64,000 nt of DNA from Aradus depressus (GCA_963662175.1 OY759218.1:49359427-49423426); one strand, 5' to 3'. Counted from the first letter of the stretch, positions 10,913 through 22,480 are shown. The notes: generated by a model not told the origin, from the letters alone. A program made the numbers and translations.

Positions 10913-11648
10913 ATAGTTTATAAGAACACCAGTTATATCGCCTAAAAGAACGGAGTTACTTTGTAGTCCCCGGCTGGTTTTCATATAATTTAATGTATAA
11001 AAAAATCGGTTATAAGAACAAAACGCTTTTAAGAAGTTACTTGATTTCTGGGAAAACAAATCGCTTATAAGAACCTATTCAGACGGAAATTTTCCAGTGC
11101 AGAAGATCTTTCAAATGAATTTTCATGTCCGAGTATAAAAGAAATGTTTACAGCATCAATATTGTTAATAAATTGTCAGCTTGCAAAGACGATTTCGTGG
11201 AGGATTCAGTTAAATGCACGGTAAAAGAACTTGCCACGAAAACTGAAAATGCATTTTTTTTACTAAAAAAAAACGAAACAAACGAATATTAGAGACAATT
11301 TTTCGGCACAAAATCAGTAATTACATCATTTCCATTCGATTTTGTTATGTGTGTAACAATGTATTAATTTTTTCTTTAATTATTTTTTTCAGAAGTTTGT
11401 ATACTATGAACAGTTGCAAAAATTAATTTATTAAATATATAGATAACATGTTGTTTGATCTTGAAACTTAAACATTATTTGAACAGTTAAATCATTATTT
11501 TTCATTTGTAAATAGTTAATACATAATTATGAACATGAAATCGGGGTTCCTAGCATTTTGAAGTAAACTGCCGGATATAAAAACTATCGGTTATATGAAC
11601 CCAGTTTTTAAGGTCCCATAGATGTTTGTAAAAACGATATTTACTGTA
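10913..11648 (+). mobile_element. pogo-like DNA transposon remnant
   Basis: Ends CAGTAAAAATAGTTTATAAG (from 10915) and the inverse of CAGTAAATATCGTTTTTAC (to 11646) face each other, with TA target duplications at 10913-10914 and 11647-11648. 'ttataagaac' phrases repeat inside both ends. At about 11145-11290 one frame encodes about 45 residues (NIVNKLSACKDDFVEDSVKC region), plausibly the acidic C-terminus of a pogo/Tigger transposase. The DDE core is missing. Confidence 0.7.
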
Positions 11649-11692
11649 CTTGCAATAGTGATAAATAATCAATCGTAATACTATTTTCTTTT

Positions 11693-11978
11693 CAGTCTGC
11701 ATCCTACTGAGATTAATTGCGGGTTCGAACCCGGCTGAGGCCCTTAGGTGTTTTATTTGGAAGCTGAAAAAAAATTGAGCATGCTTCGATGAAACTTTAA
11801 GCTACGGTCCCGAGTCTGTAGGATGTCAGGTATTCGTTACAGACCCCTACCATAGATAACTAAACCTGGATAGGCAGAGAGTCAGGCTCTTCTTCCCCGA
11901 AACGACGAAAAATCGCTCAGGTAGTAGGCGATATGACCTTGTAATTAAATCCTGGGCATGAGTCACAATAACTAACTT
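11693..11978 (+). mobile_element. SINE-1, nearly full length
   Basis: A tRNA-derived head with B box GGGTTCGAACCCGGC (11721-11735) is followed by the SINE-1 body: 'gaggcccttaggtgttttat', 'gatgtcaggtattcg', 'gtagtaggcgatatgacc', ending 'gagtcacaataactaac'. The A box is degraded. Confidence 0.82.
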
Positions 11979-12012
11979 TCAGTGTGCCGTGGAGTGAAGT
12001 TATAAGAAAGTA

Positions 12013-12180
12013 AGAATGTCGTCGGTGAATGACCGGCAATATCCTTCTCTAACGCTATTCGTTTTGGAGAAGAACATTGCCTGTGATTCATCGACGACAT
12101 TTTTAGGATATATTCAACATCAAATTTCTGACCGATTACAAAACTTTCTCTTATTTTTGTTTGGTTGGGGAAGTACAAAA
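12013..12180 (+). mobile_element. Short family A copy
   Basis: GTCGTCGGTGAATGACCGGC starts it. An internal inverted left end (CCTGTGATTCATCGACGAC) follows, and the right block GACCGATTACAAAACTTTC with GGTTGGGGAAGTACA closes it. It looks like two A termini fused with almost no body. Confidence 0.6.
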
Positions 12181-12211
12181 TGTTGGGAATCACTCCAACA
12201 AAGTTTATATA

Positions 12212-13665
12212 TACAGGGTGTAACAAGTCGAGAGGGCGATACTAATTCTGAACAAAAAAGTTCCTATAAACATAGGTCCGCAAATGCTTTGTTTAAAAGT
12301 TATAATCAAAAAACTGCAGGGCAAAGAAAGAAATACCTGCAATTGGTATAAGGGATTAGGATCTGAATAGGGTTCAAGGTTCAATACCATTCATGTTTAT
12401 GAATGTTGGGTTCTATTTCAATGCAACTAATCTCATTTATTGTGAATCAGTTTCGAATGTTCACGAATGTGGAATATGATATGCAGATATTCTATTTGTG
12501 TACGGTTTTTGTATCGGGAACAGTGATGCAGCTGAGTACTATCGGATCCCCCATCGAAGGGTTTTCCAGGCTACTTATCAACGAATAAGAGAAACTGGCC
12601 GTGTTACAGAGCTGCCCACCAGAATAATTAATCCACGAGTCAATGTAAATCGAAGAGAAAATATCATCAGAGCTTTTGAAGTAAATCCGACGACAAGCAC
12701 ACGTCAAACCGGGCTTCAAATGTAGGATTCGCATATGGAAGTATACAGAACCTTAAGGAGCGAACGTATGTACCCCTATCATTTTAGTTCAGTACAGCAT
12801 TTAGTACAGGGTGAGGGTGAAGCAAGGATGCAATTCTGTAACTGGTATCTTCGTCGTTTAGCATCCAATCATCACTTTGGTAACAACATCTTATGGACAG
12901 ATGAGGCTACATTCACCCGTGGCGGGATAGTGAATGTACATAATGAGCACTACTGGTCCATTCGAAATCCACACGCGACCAGGGTTACACACTATCAGCA
13001 TCAGTTTAGCGTTAATGTTTGGCTTGGTGTCATTGACCGCTATCTTTCCAATATTTCTTTCTGCCCGATTCAATTCGAGGGCAATGCTAAATCTATTGGA
13101 AAATAATCTAGTGGACATCCTCGAGGAAATCCCATTGAACCTGCGAGTACATAGTTGTTGGTTTCAAATGGATGGATGCCCAGCACTTAATGGCAGAGTC
13201 ATTCGTGATTGGATGGACAGAAATTATCCAAGGAGATCGTTCGGACGCTTTGGACCAGTAAGATGGCCTGCAAGAAGTCCCGACTTAACGCCCATAAATT
13301 TTTACGTTTGAGGGGCGTTAAAAACTAACGTTTATTCGCAATCTGTAAACACTAGGGAAGAACTGGTTGAACGGATTCAGAGCGCTTGTGACGAAACGAG
13401 AGGACAGAAACAAGAGGTACTAACAGCCATAAATTCAGTTGCCCGGAGGTGTCAATTATGTGTACGACAACAGGGAAGACATTTTGAACAATTATTGTAG
13501 TTACCTACTCTTTATTTTCAAGTGATTAGTGTTGTATTAGCGTTTTTTGATTATAACTTCTAAACAAAGCATTTGCGGACCTATGTTTATACGAACTTTT
13601 TTGTTCAGAATTAAGTTTACTATAAGATCCCTAAGTATCGCCCTCTCGACTTGTTACACCCCGTA
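12212..13665 (+). mobile_element. Tc1/mariner-superfamily transposon with ~100-bp inverted repeats
   Basis: The element spans 12214-13663 (1450 bp) between TA dinucleotides. Ends start CAGGGTGTAACAAG and, inverted, CGGGGTGTAACAAG. Homology continues about 100-120 bp inwards, with some 20 bases missing from the left copy. Long inverted repeats plus a full-size transposase gene mark an originally autonomous element. Confidence 0.88.
12498..13503 (+). pseudogene. Decayed mariner-type transposase
   Basis: The N-terminal helix-turn-helix region (YGFCIGNSDAAEYYRI...RIRETG) resembles the DUF4817-type domain of insect transposases. It ends at an in-frame TAG (12723-12725) and resumes in the same frame at 12735 with ILWTDEATFTRGGIVNVHN, containing the first catalytic aspartate. 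A frameshift near 13075-13090 moves the frame on to FQMDGCPALN (second aspartate) and WPARSPDLTPINFYV, where the third catalytic acidic residue appears replaced by asparagine. A TGA at about 13309 interrupts the tail, which continues to TAG near 13500. Non-functional by at least four lesions. Confidence 0.87.
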
Positions 13666-13739
13666 TATATGTATATAATATGAATTCAGCAATGGATATC
13701 TGACTTATTCAGAACTTCTCCTATATTTCGTATTAGTGA

Positions 13740-14087
13740 AGTGAAAAAAAAAAAAAAAGTCGTTGAATCACCGGCTAAGTACTTCCCCAGCATGAATTAA
13801 TCAATTACGTTTTTGCTCTTCCTCCAAAGCCAACAGACCGTTTGGGCTTAAAACTCAATAATTGACTTACATATGGGCTTCTGAATCCTCATACTAAATT
13901 TTGTGTATATACATTCACATTTTTATATATATTTTAATTTCTCTTTCTCATCCGTAATAACAAGATAATGGAGTGTCATTATTGAATGATTCCTCTTTCA
14001 ATATCCAAGACATTTATTTATTATGTATCACATTTGCTTATTATAAATTGTATATATATATATAGTTGTAAATACAAAATTATAATT

Positions 14088-14139
<52 letters not shown>

Positions 14140-14446
14140 TACATTCATTACATCGGCCGTTATTCGGGTATTTGAGTCGAGCCCCCTCTGATCGCCCCTT
14201 TTCCTTCGTGTGATTTCCCTCAAAATTAATTGGTGTCATCCCTAGAGGGTTCTGGGTACACATATAACGTTTCGTGTTGATGCATTCATTCTTTCAGGAG
14301 TTATCGTGTTCACAGACTCAAAGACGCACGGACAAACAGATACGAATTCAACTAGTAGTTCGGAAAATATGAAATTCTGTTGAAACCTCCGCATTTCTGA
14401 TCGAGTACATAACTTCCCCTATACTTCGTATAACTAGCGAAGTAAA
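13740..14446 (+). mobile_element. Family A element, full length
   Basis: A poly(A) run precedes GTCGTTGAATCACCGGC and GTACTTCCCCAGC (near 13788). About four monomers follow, interrupted by an (AT)n microsatellite at about 14091-14140. The closing block TGATCGAGTACATAACTTCCC and the hairpin half TATACTTCGTATA end near 14440. Confidence 0.8.
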
Positions 14447-14800
14447 ATTAACGAAACTGGTGATCGAAAATCCTTCTTCAAATTTTTCTGTAATTATTCA
14501 ACCCATGGAAGTGTGAAATTAGCCACGGTGAGAAAGATGTGATAAGTAAATCTAGTTCAAAGAGACGTTGGGCGGGTCTCAGCAAATCTGGGAGTAGAAG
14601 AGAGGTAGAACGGAAGTCAAATCAAATGACTGAAGATGGAAGGTGAGGGGGATGTTTCTTTTGAAGTGAGATTGGAGGGTGGCGATCACATTAACTGCCA
14701 TTCTCACTTTAATAAGATCCTCCTCCAACCTTACTAAGTCTAATTCCAATAGACATACTCTACTCTAATCAAATTAGGTTCTTTTCTTCTTACACTGAGT
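14447..14800. other. No recognisable feature
   Basis: Slightly purine-rich sequence without recognised motifs. Confidence 0.5.
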
Positions 14801-15235
14801 TCCATTGACCCGACCTGGGCTTATAAGACGAGCGGTATCCTAAAGTTGAACATGGAACCCCCACACTAGACAAAAAATACAAGAAATGAACAGACGCTAC
14901 AAAATGTTATTAAGACCACTCAACAGAAAATCTAAATCTTTGAAAATAAAACGACTTATATGTTGAAACCAATGTGGACTTACGAACTTAAACTCTGGGG
15001 TTCAGCCAAGGTTTCCAATCTGCAGCGCATCCAATCCCTTCAATCCTAAAACCCTCGTAGAATAGCCAATGCTATCCTTACTACGTGGTCTTTGGTATTG
15101 GGAGAGGAAGCGTGATGGAAGATGGCAGACGGTGTTCTGTCGTTGATTAGCTGACCGAGAACAGAGAACTAACTGACTACACATCTCACCTCACCGAGAA
15201 GAGCCCAACTAAATACACAATACACCGTGTCAAGT
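14801..15235 (+). pseudogene. Jockey-type LINE remnant
   Basis: Parallel to 7370-7560: 'agaaatgaacagacgctacaa', then 'tggacttacgaacttaaactctggggttcagccaagg', coding for a broken form of the Jockey thumb (WTYGLELWGSAK). Several stops and indels. The 3' part is chimeric or highly decayed. Confidence 0.7.
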
Positions 15236-15284
15236 TAACCTAACCATCCCATCCACAAGGTGTTTTTCTGCAAAAGATAGAAAG

Positions 15285-15700
15285 AAAGTGGTAGGTGAAT
15301 TACCAATGTACTTCCCAGACTCGAATTATTTGTAATAAACTTAGTTTTCTCTCTCTCTCTCAAATTGTGATTTTGTTGGGTGATATGCTCATATCAGTAA
15401 AATTGATTGTGCTCTTTGTGAAGGGTGGTTTAACTCAAAAAACTAAATAACAACGGCCTATTTAATAAATTGTGATGTATAAAATTACACACATTGTAAT
15501 TATTAAAATATTACGTCTTTTATTTCTATGAGATTTATGGATTTGCTTAAGGATTCAAGTTTTCGATACAATGCCGGTGATTCACCGATTTTTTTTGTCA
15601 CTTTTTTATTCAGGTGGTGGGAAAACATGAAATGCCGGTGAAAAATCAACATGGATTTTTTTGTCTGATTACACTTCCTTTATACTTTGAATGGCTGGTG
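15285..15700 (+). mobile_element. Family A element, decayed
   Basis: The left palindrome GTAGGTGAATTACCAATGTACTTCCC (near 15290) and the right block GGGAAAACATGAAATGCCGGTG, then CTGATTACACTTCC, bracket a body with little recognisable monomer structure. Confidence 0.6.
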
Positions 15701-15850
15701 GGGACTGAAAATACATATTCCTTCACATTTTTAATAGAATTCAGCGCTCAACAGTTTTTTGTCTGATAACACTTCCTTTATATTTTGAATGGCTGGGGAC
15801 TGAAAATACATATTCCTTCACATTTTTAATAGAATTCCGCGCTCAACATT
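15657..15850 (+). repeat. 98-bp tandem duplication of an A right end
   Basis: The segment from TTTTTGTCTGATTACACTTCC through GCGCTCAACA is present twice with a period of about 98 bp and few differences. The unit combines the A right end with its downstream flank, so the duplication happened after insertion. Confidence 0.8.
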
Positions 15851-16285
15851 CTATTTCGTGGCTGTCGTTAACATTGTTTTTTTTTAATTGAAAGTTACTT
15901 TTTTGACATCAGTATTAGATCCTGCTTATTTTTTTTTTTATTTTATTTTTTTTTTAACATAACTTCAAGCATTTTGTTAGTTCTTGGTTTACTTCATCTG
16001 GATTCTGTAATCGACTACTACGAAAACCCCATCTCTCAAAGGAAATTTTCCATGGTATTGGGACGTTAGTTTGCCAATTCTGGCCTCATTTGAGGTTTAA
16101 TCTTCAGAGAGATGAGTACACTTTATTAAATAAATTATTTTAAATTTATTCAATTTTATAAATTTAGGTTGCTCTGGGTAAAATACACGTCAAAAATTCA
16201 ATTTCTAGTTTTAACTAAAATTGCAGGGCCCTCTGAATTCGAAAAAATTGAAAAACAAGTTCGACATCTGCATGTGTTTATGGGA
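15851..16285. other. No recognisable feature
   Basis: T-rich runs at 15870-15955, otherwise unassigned. Confidence 0.5.
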
Positions 16286-16352
16286 TCATCCATAAATTAG
16301 GTAACGCGTCAAGGGAGCGTCGAATTTTGTGACAGTTTGTAATGTTTCATAT
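16286..16352 (+). repeat. Fragment of the 'gcgtc...ttttgtgac' dispersed repeat
   Basis: 'ccataaattaggtaacg' then 'gggagcgtcgaattttgtgaca' parallels the G-rich repeat at 56778-57055, here without the long G tract. Confidence 0.5.
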
Positions 16353-16373
16353 TTAAAGGTGGCCGAGACCTTT

Positions 16374-16871
16374 GGGTTTTTTTGTTTTTTTTGTGGTGCT
16401 CCTGACCCCTGAGGGGTGTCGGTCACATCACCCTATTGCGTTGGGGAACGGGTAAGCTTCTTCGGCTGTGGACCGGCTCGATGGCTACGGTCCACACTCT
16501 TCCTTGGTTTGCGGCGCTTTACGCCGAGTGAACTCAGGATCTTGTCTGGGGTTCTAATGTCTCCGTCCCTGAGCCGGGGGGAGCCGGCGGGGCCCCCGGC
16601 GCCGGGTTAGTAGGCTTTCTTGATTCTCCGCCAGGAGGAGACGAACCGACCAAAAGCCAGGTAGCCAGCTTCCGTCATCAGTCCCGGCAGGCCCAGTTCC
16701 CGGTACGATCCTGTCCGGCGAATCAGCGCCTCCCTGGGCCCGTCGTATAGCGGGCATTCGAGAACTACGTGTTCCGCGGTCTCGACGTCGCCAGGCAGGG
16801 CTGTTCTTCCTCTTAAAGAAGAAGAGCTTCGCGCTGAGGTCGCCGTGACCTGATAGCACCAGCGACGTCCT
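16374..16871 (-). pseudogene. GC-rich LINE C-terminus with 3' UTR and poly(A)
   Basis: On the minus strand, LSGHGDLSAKLFFFKRKNSPA and, in another frame, ETAEHVVLECPLYDGPREAL form the terminal cysteine/histidine region of a non-LTR polyprotein; a single frameshift near 16800 separates them. The frame ends at a TAG near 16607. A 3' UTR runs down to a poly(A) at about 16374-16390. GC content is much higher than the neighbours, suggesting recent arrival or a different family. The 5' truncation lies at about 16870, abutting a SINE-1 tail. Confidence 0.82.
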
Positions 16872-16999
16872 GGGTAGGCAAAATTTAGGACTGCCACTGT
16901 AGAGTCAGTCTCATGTCCACCAGAACGACGATAAACGCTTTGGCGATATGACCAAGTAGTTAAAGCCCGGACATGAGTCACAATAACTAACAAACTAAC
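16872..16999 (+). mobile_element. SINE-1 tail fragment
   Basis: The SINE-1 body from 'gtaggcaaaatttaggact' to 'gagtcacaataactaac', including 'gatatgaccaagtagttaaagcccgg'. The LINE abuts it on the left. Confidence 0.75.
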
Positions 17000-18942
17000 A
17001 TATTAGTAAGCTATGGAAGTTGTAATGTGCTAATAGTAAAAACATATATGTTTTTTTAACACACCACATTAAGTATATGTATGTATTATAATTGTTTACT
17101 GATTACACAACTTCCTCTGTATAATATATAGGACGAGGTAAAATTGCTTTTCGGTGAATCGGTATAATGGAGACGGGGTGGTGAGAGGCAGGACCTTAAC
17201 AACTTGTAGACCACTTCTAGACCGAAATTAAAAAAGTAATAAGAACACAACGTGCCTGTTCCATAAATGGTCTGCCTCAGAGCTTCAGGGCTCCAACTAT
17301 ACGAGGGGACAAAACAGAATAGCTCTTAGAGCTAACATCACGTACAATTTTTTTTCTTTTTATTTTCCAAATAGGTATTTACTACTGTACATATACTGTA
17401 ATATATACAAAAATATTTCAGAGGACTATGATCAGGTACTACCACACTGAAAGGTTCAGTAAGTGAACTTTGCGTTCATGTATTAATTATCAGTGGTAAT
17501 TAAATGATTCGCCATTTAAATATTGGTTTAGTAAGAAAAAACATCTATTAAATCATTTGTACATCATACTATGTTTTTGTCGGCAGTAAGAAATATCAGG
17601 CTCAATTTGTGGTTAGCAAAAAAAACTAAATTTTTTCTGTAAGTAAACATATCTTTAGTCAGCTTAATATTTATGCGTATTCAAAATTCATAAATAGTCA
17701 TGAAACAAAGTTATTACTTGGTCAGCAGGATTATAAAATTTATCAGCAACAAAATAATATCCATAAGCTATAATATTTATGTGTTTGCATATTAAAATCA
17801 TGGTCAGCTGACAAATTAAAATTAGCTATTATTCTATTTTATTGAAGTGCGATTTTATTTTTTAAAAACTGCAATGTTCGGTTAAAGAGGGCGGAGCTAA
17901 GTTGGCGTGAGACGTCGTTACCCACAGAGTCCTCGAAAGCAGCGCTAGAGGATTCTTACCGAAGCCAGCCGGAACTTCTAATCTATTTATCATAATGTCC
18001 ATAAAGTGATATCTGAAAACAAAATGTGTTTTCACATGTGTTTGTGTTCCAGTTTTAGTTTTAGTTTATTTTTTTCTTTCACCCTACTTAATTGTGTGAT
18101 TTGAATGAGAGCAAATTGAAAAAACTGACGTCAAAAGCTTGCTAAATTTTATTCATTACACCTAAATAGGTTATTTTAATTAGGTTTTTTACATTCCTTG
18201 TAATTAATGTTTGAACTCATTGTTTTAATCTTCAATAAAACATTTTGTTTTTATATTTTTCTATGTTTTATTTTTATTTAGCTTACCAAATAAGTTAACT
18301 GTAAGTAGGTTATTCATTATTACATTATTTTTCAATAACTGACAGCAGCAAGGAAGTTGCGTACATTTGTTGCTGTAGAAAAAGAGTTTATTGATTAGTC
18401 TGTGAGAGTTTCGTCTCTGGTAGTTTTCTTGATGAAATACTGTTCTAGACTGATCTGAAACTCAATTTTTGCATTATATCTTGTAAATAGTTTGGTTTAA
18501 TACAGTGAAATTACAAAAAAAAAACGCTTAGAGCCGTTTAACAGAAATTTAAAGTGGAAGATTTGTGATTTTATTGAAGGAGCGAGACTTGGATACAGTA
18601 GAGCTGACTGGAGGGGATAGCTACACTGGTCCGGTAATAACACCTGTTGTTTACTAATAGTGACTCATCTGTTAATTGTTTACTTTAACTAAGGAACTTT
18701 TTGCAATTCTCTCGTTTATTTATTGGAAACAATCAGTTTTGATTTATAGCAAATTTCCGTTTCTCAAATAAAGAAGAGTGTTGATTATATTAATACATAT
18801 ATGTTAACATGTATAATATACTGATTTAATGGTTGTTAGTAATTTATTATAATACAAAAATAGAAGAACAAGTAAAATAATTGTAGATAAACAAAGTAAC
18901 AATGAATTTAGATATAATTGAGCAATTGACTAGAAGAAAGAT
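17000..18942. other. Mostly unassigned; right part may be the 5' UTR of the LINE at 18943
   Basis: No recognised coding sequence. At 17885-17985 a short GC-richer patch ('ggcgtgagacgtcgttacccacagag') stands out, and 18580-18640 has another. A LINE 5' UTR reaching back to about 17880 is possible but not demonstrable from one copy. Confidence 0.35.
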
Positions 18943-19725
18943 ATGGAAGTTAGCAGAGCTAAAACAGTTGAACATATAAAAGAACATATAAATATTATTG
19001 ATAGCAAAGTTAAAACAATGGAAACTAATATAAAATACTTGGATCGAGAAAGGAGGAAAAACAATTTAATTATATTTGGTGCTGAAGACGATTTCTCTGA
19101 TTATTGGGAACAAGAGAACTATGTCTGCAACCTCTTGAATGACAAATTAGGAATGAATATAGAAGTGAGAGATTTAGACTTTGTGAGGCTTTTAGGAAGA
19201 AGGAATGAAAACAAGAATAGGCCTATTCTCTTGGGACTTATCAGCTTCCGAACTAAACTACTAATCATGCAGAATACGTTTAAGTTAAAAGGTACCAAAT
19301 TATTTATCTCGCAGGATTATCCAAAGGATGTAATTGAAGTTAGAAAGAATCTCAGGCCGCAACTTATTGCGGCTCGAAGAGAAGGGAAATTCGCAATCCA
19401 TGAAGGAAAAAAAATTTGCAATTTTAGTAATTTGTTGAGGGAGTTCACTTTGGAATGTATACCAGCGACGAGGCGAGCTGTCGTCGGAAGAGCATCTGGA
19501 GCAAGTGGGTACGGCTTTAACAGTGATAGTGGGGTGTCTCGTTATGTGAAGTTTGGCAAGATATCAGATTGTGAAGTGTTAAAAGTTTAACTGTCTAATG
19601 AATTTATGTATGTTGTACCAATTTATCTCAACTATAATTCGTGGGAGTATGAATTCAATAGATTGAGTCAGCTACTATCTGAAAATAATAATTTTAATTT
19701 CTGTTTAATTTGTGATTTTAACAGC
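18943..19725 (+). pseudogene. LINE ORF1 protein and start of endonuclease
   Basis: An intact 215-codon frame (18943-19590) has a predicted coiled coil at residues 5-38, then RERRKNNLIIFGAEDD, the entry to the RNA-binding core typical of ORF1-like proteins in insect LINEs. The core continues to about residue 165; the rest is less typical. After the TAA, 19606-19740 encodes the beginning of an apurinic-type endonuclease, including LSQLLSENNNFNFCLICDFN, where the usual GDFN is CDFN. It stops abruptly at a junction with RT-tail sequence near 19722-19745. Confidence 0.75.
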
Positions 19726-20130
19726 AGGACTAGATGCTACCTACCGGTCACTGCAGATGGTGCTCGGGTCGAGGACAGTGTCCCGAGACGCCAAAATAAC
19801 CATTGAAACAGCCATGGGACTGGTCGTCCTAGAAGAGGAGAAGTCTTGCTCAATACGTGGGAAAGGTGACCTTCGTGAAGCAGAGTTGCGATGACTGGGA
19901 CAGGATGGAGCCAGAGAGACTGTCGAGGAGGCTACAGGAGGGGCAGCCGGGCGAACAGAGAAGAGATAGACCCCGCTTACGTTGGCTGGAGGACGAACTC
20001 AGAACGATGGGTGTGAAAATATGGAGACGGCAGGCCGAGGATAGAGAAGAATGGCGGAAGATCGTTGCGGAGGCCCAGGTTCTACAAGGACCGTAGCGCT
20101 TTAATATATTAATACCCATTAAATAATTTT
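19726..20130 (+). pseudogene. RTE-type LINE reverse transcriptase C-terminus
   Basis: AGLDATYRSLQMVLGSRTVS (19726 onwards) matches the RT thumb of RTE-like elements. After a frameshift near 19870, RLSRRLQEGQPGEQRRDRPR followed by RWLEDELRTMGVKIWRRQAE and DREEWRKIVAEA forms the characteristic terminal domain, ending at TAG 20094-20096. The middle of the element (most of EN and RT) is missing. Composition is GC-rich relative to the ORF1 part, so two different LINEs may be joined. Confidence 0.8.
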
Positions 20131-20139
20131 AGTTCCTAT

Positions 20140-20302
20140 ATGAAGTTCAGGGGAAGATATCTAATCGGTCATTCCATGTTGAATTTCCCCCAGAATTTCA
20201 TATTTTCTTACCTCCTGATTTCCGGCTATACATAGTACACTTCCATAGCACAAATTAACAACTAACTTGCACTCTCCCTCTGAAACTAATCCACCGATTT
20301 GG
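20140..20302. mobile_element. Family A termini flanking the satellite
   Basis: 20140-20220 is a reversed right end ('ggggaagatatctaatcggtc'). 20221-20302 is the start of a forward copy leading into the tandem array. Confidence 0.55.
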
Positions 20303-21420
20303 TTGAAAATCAATAAGTGTCTTACTCAGGGACTTGGGCATCATCAGACTCATTGATTACTGTGACCTTTATTCGGTATTTTATTGAGTCCCCTTCCCTT
20401 TGTTCGATTTGGCTGAAAATCAATAAGTGTCTTACTCAGGGACTTGGGCATCATCAGACTGATTGATTACTGTGACCTTTATTCGGTATTTTATTAAGTC
20501 CCCTTCCCTTTGTTCGATTTGGCTGAAAATCAATAAGTGTCTTACTCAGGGACTTGTGCATCATCAGACTGATTGATTACTGTGACCTTTATTCGGTATT
20601 TTATTGAGTCCCCTTCCCTTTGTTCGATTTGGCTGAAAATCAATAAGTGTCTTACTCAGGGACTTGTGCATCATCAGACTGATTGATTACTGTGACCTTT
20701 ATTCGGTATTTTATTGAGTCCCCTTCCCTTTGTTCGATTTGGCTGAAAATCAATAAGTGTTTTACTCAGGGACTTGGGCATCATCAGACTGATTGATTAC
20801 TGTGACCTTTATTCGGTATTTTATTAAGTCCCCTTCCCTTTGTTCGATTTGGCTGAAAATCAATAAGTGTCTTACTCAGGGACTTGGGCATCATCAGACT
20901 GATTGATTACTGTGACCTTTATTCGGTATTTTATTGAGTCCCCTTCCCTTTGTTCGATTTGGCTGAAAATCAATAAGTGTCTTACTCAGGGACTTGTGCA
21001 TCATCAGACTGATTGATTACTGTGACCTTTATTCGGTATTTTATTGAGTCCCCTTCTCTTTGTTCGATTTGGCTGAAAATCAATAAGTGTCTTACTCAGG
21101 GACTTGTGCATCATCAGACTGATTGATTACTGTGACCTTTATTCGGTATTTTATTGAATCCCCTTCCCTTTGTTCGTTTTGGTTGAAAATCAATAAGTGT
21201 CTTACTCAGGGACTTGTGCATCATCAGACTGATTGATTACTGTGACCTTTATTCGGTATTTTATTGAGTCCCCTTCCCTTTGTTCGATTTGGCTGAAAAT
21301 CAATAAGTGTCTTACTCAGGGACTTGTGCATCATCAGACTGATTGATTACTGTGACCTTTATTCGGTATTTTATTGAGTCCCCTTCCCTTTGTTCGATTT
21401 GGCTGAAAATCAATATGTGT
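20303..21420 (+). repeat. 110-bp satellite array, ten units
   Basis: CAATAAGTGT recurs at 20311, 20421, 20531, 20641, 20751, 20861, 20971, 21081, 21191 and 21301, and as CAATATGTGT at 21411, an exact 110-bp period. Units are nearly identical; common variants are 'gggca/gtgca' and 'ttaag/ttgag'. The unit begins GATTTGGCTGAAAATCAATA and ends 'gagtccccttccctttgttc', which parallels the family A monomer, and both edges of the array pass into A sequence. Confidence 0.93.
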
Positions 21421-22010
21421 CATCTATATGGGGTTCTGGATATCCACGTAAAATTTCGTGTCGATATGTTCTTCATTCAATACTTAATATGTATATTCTA
21501 TAGAGTTATCGAGTTTTCGCAGGAATATCATGTTTTCCGACCCCCTGATTCCAAATATGAAAACCAAATTTCTTTCTGTACGAGTGTATATGAGAACACG
21601 ATAATGATAGAATGAATGTATCTACACGAAATTTTATTATGTATCCAAAACCCTCTCAGGACGACACCTATCGATATTCAGACAAATCGACCAAAGGGAA
21701 GAAGGTAATTGGGGAAATGCTGCAAACACAAAAACTCTAATAACTGCCGTTGTAATGAATGTATTGACGAAATTTCATAAATAGATTTAAAACCACATAA
21801 GGATGACGCTATGGATTTTCTGCCAAATTGTCCAAAAATATGGGGGGATCTTAACGCAAAAACTGTAATAGCTACTGATGTAACGAATGTATCAAGACAC
21901 TTTTTTTTTCTTATTTTAAATAGGGAATTAGAAAACATGATATTCCGGTAAAAACACAACATCGAATTTCTAATAATTTCCTTTCCCTATACTTCGGAAT
22001 TAAAATAATT
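21421..22010. mobile_element. Family A sequence right of the satellite
   Basis: The forward monomer continues to about 21500. From about 21520 a reversed A copy follows ('catgttttccgacc', 'gaacacgataatgatag', two monomers). Near 21930-22010 a forward right end appears ('gaattagaaaacatgatattccgg'). Head-to-head copies. Confidence 0.6.
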
Positions 22011-22420
22011 CCTAGGGTTTCGAAGACGTATTAATATCCATGCAGAGTTTTTGAGATTAAAAAAAAATAGAAATAGAAGGAGAAAAAGTTCTGTAAACTT
22101 ATTAGTGACTTTTTTTTCTTTAAGATAAAAGGAACGGTTAAAAGTCTCACTTATCAGGATTCTCATTTAGTCAAATCTAATCTTAAATTTTGAGAGGAAA
22201 GTTAGGGTAGGTATGGCATAATTTTTCAATGGGACAGACCATTTTTGTATAATTTAGACATAAGACTGGGAGAGTGCTCTTCATGAAACGGATGCAAATA
22301 CAACGACTGGGGATTTGGCAGCTTTCTACACGACTTTCTTCTTTGCAATACCTTAAAGCCATCCCTTCCACACATTTCTTTAGGTTAGAGACCCTGCATG
22401 GCTGTTTTGTCCTTAGGCTG
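22011..22420. other. No recognisable feature
   Basis: Short open frames only; none recognised. Confidence 0.5.
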
Positions 22421-22480
22421 CCGCTCAGCTTCAGTCGATTTGGCTGAAAATCAATAGGTATCGTCTTTATGTTGCAGCCA
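22421..22480 (+). mobile_element. Family A monomer fragment
   Basis: 'cagtcgatttggctgaaaatcaataggtatcgtctttatg' is an isolated piece of the A monomer. Confidence 0.6.

Noticed and set aside
20303..21420. Possible CRISPR-like array
   Set aside because: The whole 110-bp unit is conserved with no variable spacers; eukaryotic context. It is a satellite.
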